Shown here: positions 62,695 through 64,000 of the stretch, in pieces
Layout: each line of letters begins with the position of its first letter
Numbering within the stretch: the stretch's first letter is position 1
Position numbers and translations under genes: made by a program
Notes under the pieces: model-generated
The model's input: the letters and a program-made list of their open reading frames with translations, nothing else
Told to the model about the DNA's origin: nothing
Database searches by the model: none
Assembly: GCA_028023455.1 (NCBI GenBank)
Contig: JAQFVV010006273.1
Coordinates: 2,048,001-2,112,000, forward strand
Direction of reading: 5' to 3'
DNA: 64,000 nt
DNA from: Epiperipatus broadwayi
Lineage: Eukaryota > Onychophora > Udeonychophora > Euonychophora > Peripatidae

Positions 62695-62824
62695 CTTCAT
62701 CTAAGTCTTTGCTGAATCTGTTTTGAATTTTTCCAGCATCGTTTAAGTCAAAAAAGCTTATTGGAGCTCTAATAACACTAAAAAAGGCTTTGGTATGTAT
62801 TTTCTTAGATGCAAAAAAAGCTGC
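62695..62824 (-). CDS. ABCC transporter exon 2 of the window: TMD2 coupling region
   Basis: A 130-bp exon, phase 0 in and phase 1 out; acceptor tttttag, donor GTATGA. It encodes AAFFASKKIHTKAFFSVIRA followed by PISFFDLNDAGKIQNRFSKD. This is the signature stretch of ABCC TMD2, where family members read close to a LH..M..S.L.APM.FFD..P.G.ILNRFSKD pattern. The segment contains an intracellular coupling helix that contacts the nucleotide-binding domains. It is the most diagnostic exon of the gene. The intron that follows is about 22.7 kb and holds elements B and D, the TIR element and the tRNA-like pseudogene. Confidence 0.92.
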
Positions 62825-63090
62825 CTAAAAATAAAATCGAGACTACATTTAAAATAAAGCAAAAAATATTGATTATGAAAGTAAAATAATTACTAAGAAT
62901 TATTCAGCTGTACTGAGGGCTGTATTTAACTAAAGCACATACAGAAATGTTCTTAATGGTCTAAGAGATTGTTAGACTTTTTTTTATTTTGGGAAGCAGT
63001 CATTTTTTATTTATTAACTAACATACATGCCAATATCATGTGAAAGGGCATTTTGAATCACAGAAGATCTAAATGCAGTACTTTACTTAC

Positions 63091-63237
63091 TTTTGTAAAT
63101 AAAAATCCTTTTATTAAACAAAGAATTATTGCTCCAAAAAAAGATCCTCCATAGATAGTAATATAAAAAATAAGATCAGGATTTCCAGATATAGTGTTTT
63201 TGCTTTCACTAAAGCTAATTGTTGTGTCAAAAGATTT
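63091..63237 (-). CDS. ABCC transporter exon 1 of the window: start of TMD2
   Basis: A 147-bp exon encoding 49 residues, phase 0 on both sides. The acceptor is a ttatttcag on the minus strand just right of 63237 and the donor is GTAAGT at 63085-63090. It begins KSFDTTISFS, a polar stretch that fits the extracellular loop after the first TMD2 helix. It then carries a hydrophobic helix (FYITIYGGSFFGAIILCLI) and ends with FLFTK at the cytosolic side. It joins the next exon across a short 266-bp intron. Exons encoding the preceding helix were not found between here and 64000, so they lie outside the window. Confidence 0.85.
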
Positions 63238-64000
63238 CTGAAATAAATAAATAAAAATTATTTTATAATAATGCAATTTCAATTATCACATCTTAATAAT
63301 TATAATGTTGCTCTAAAATGAATACATTAAAGTAAATTGAGGTAACAAAATTACATGCGATAATAAACTATTATCCATAATGATTAGATGAAATAATTTA
63401 GCTGTAGCATATATTTCCATCAGAGAATTTAATATATGCACAAACATAAATACATATGCACATAAATATTTTATCAATTAATTATTAATAAAATATTCTG
63501 TTGTGCACAGCAGAAGTAAAACAATTTTTTTTTATATAAACAAATAAATGTAAGCCACCAGTACTGAAAAAACAGTTATAGGGAAAATTCAATAGTTTAA
63601 GAATCATTAGTTGTAATCTTTTACAAAATGGGTGATCAAGAATGAATTATCTTGAAATTGTGATGTGATTCGCTTGCAAATGATTGTATGCTATTTAGAA
63701 ATTCTCATTGTTTCCAAAAATGTAGAATAGTAACATCAGTTTAGAGTATTACAATTAACAAATTGATTACTTACATAGTACAAATAATTTTAATATCTAT
63801 AATGATAAGATTAATAACCAGGATATAGCGGTTGAATTTTTTTGCAAATACACAAGAAAATTTTTTATTGTTGTAGATTCTATAGTTCTTAATATAAAAC
63901 AGAGTTTGTATTTAAAGAAATACCCATGTTTAATATTAGTATAATAAATCTTAGTGAATCATAATGTAGTCAAACAAATTATAATTAAATAGATGGTCTG
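63238..64000. other. ABCC intron reaching the window's right edge
   Basis: AT-rich, no exon recognised. The preceding exon of the transporter is expected beyond 64000. Confidence 0.5.

Larger units (their letters stand above)
6534..63237 (-). other. ABC transporter subfamily C gene (MRP/ABCC4-like), partial, six exons visible
   Basis: Gene-level entry. Six minus-strand exons join in a compatible phase series (0, 1, 2, 0, 0, 1) with AG acceptors and GT donors throughout. The joined product reads as TMD2 plus the beginning of NBD2 of a full-length ABCC exporter, a membrane protein that pumps organic anions or conjugates using ATP. Introns in transcript order are 266 bp, about 22.7 kb, 3.6 kb, 21.3 kb and 7.8 kb. 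TMD1, NBD1 and the linker must lie right of the window. The rest of NBD2 (Q-loop, signature motif, Walker B) was not seen left of 6534. Assignment to ABCC is strong; the ABCC4 subtype is inferred from the overall resemblance of TMD2 and could be another MRP paralogue. Confidence 0.88.

Overview
This is an AT-rich, intron-rich animal genome segment, most likely from an invertebrate. Evidence for that is the conserved metazoan multi-exon ABC transporter, introns over 20 kb packed with transposable elements, Ty3/gypsy retrotransposons, fold-back repeats and long (AT)n and (AAT)n tracts. I cannot name the species from sequence alone. No CRISPR array, operon or bacterial-type gene is visible.

The only host gene I can support is an ABC transporter of subfamily C (MRP/ABCC4-like), read on the minus strand from beyond the right edge to beyond the left edge. 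Six exons are visible: 63091-63237, 62695-62824, 39694-39976, 35864-36050, 14486-14575 and 6534-6726. Each has an AG acceptor and GT donor, and codon phases are compatible at every junction. Together they encode the second transmembrane domain and the start of nucleotide-binding domain 2, ending inside the Walker A motif. The introns are 266 bp, 22.7 kb, 3.6 kb, 21.3 kb and 7.8 kb. The first half of the protein lies beyond position 64000, and the rest of NBD2 lies beyond position 1 or was not recognised.

The introns hold most of the structure. From left to right: an LTR-like stretch (420-1440); an old internally deleted gypsy remnant (about 1600-4382); fold-back elements (6781-7214, 7994-8341); an inverted repeat family (13069-13640); a triplicated repeat (15761-16960); a GC-rich possible solo LTR (18457-18898); a long-LTR gypsy element A (21199-31902, ATAT target duplication); intronic repeats sharing a core of about 65 bp (20564-21154, 34855-35640); a second fold-back copy (36487-36777); a dead LINE fragment (37335-38400); gypsy element B (40470-45310, TCTAT target duplication); a non-autonomous gypsy-related element D (45738-51893) with a nested fold-back insertion; a TIR element with internal tandem repeats (51958-53420); a tRNA-Gly(UCC)-like pseudogene (59951-60022); and another copy of the 13-kb repeat (61610-62010).

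All complete LTR elements read on the minus strand, the same sense as the host gene. None of their coding regions is intact. The most notable theme is that several unrelated repeat families occur as close inverted pairs within introns, so the primary transcript should form long double-stranded hairpins. I found no convincing new multi-gene system.
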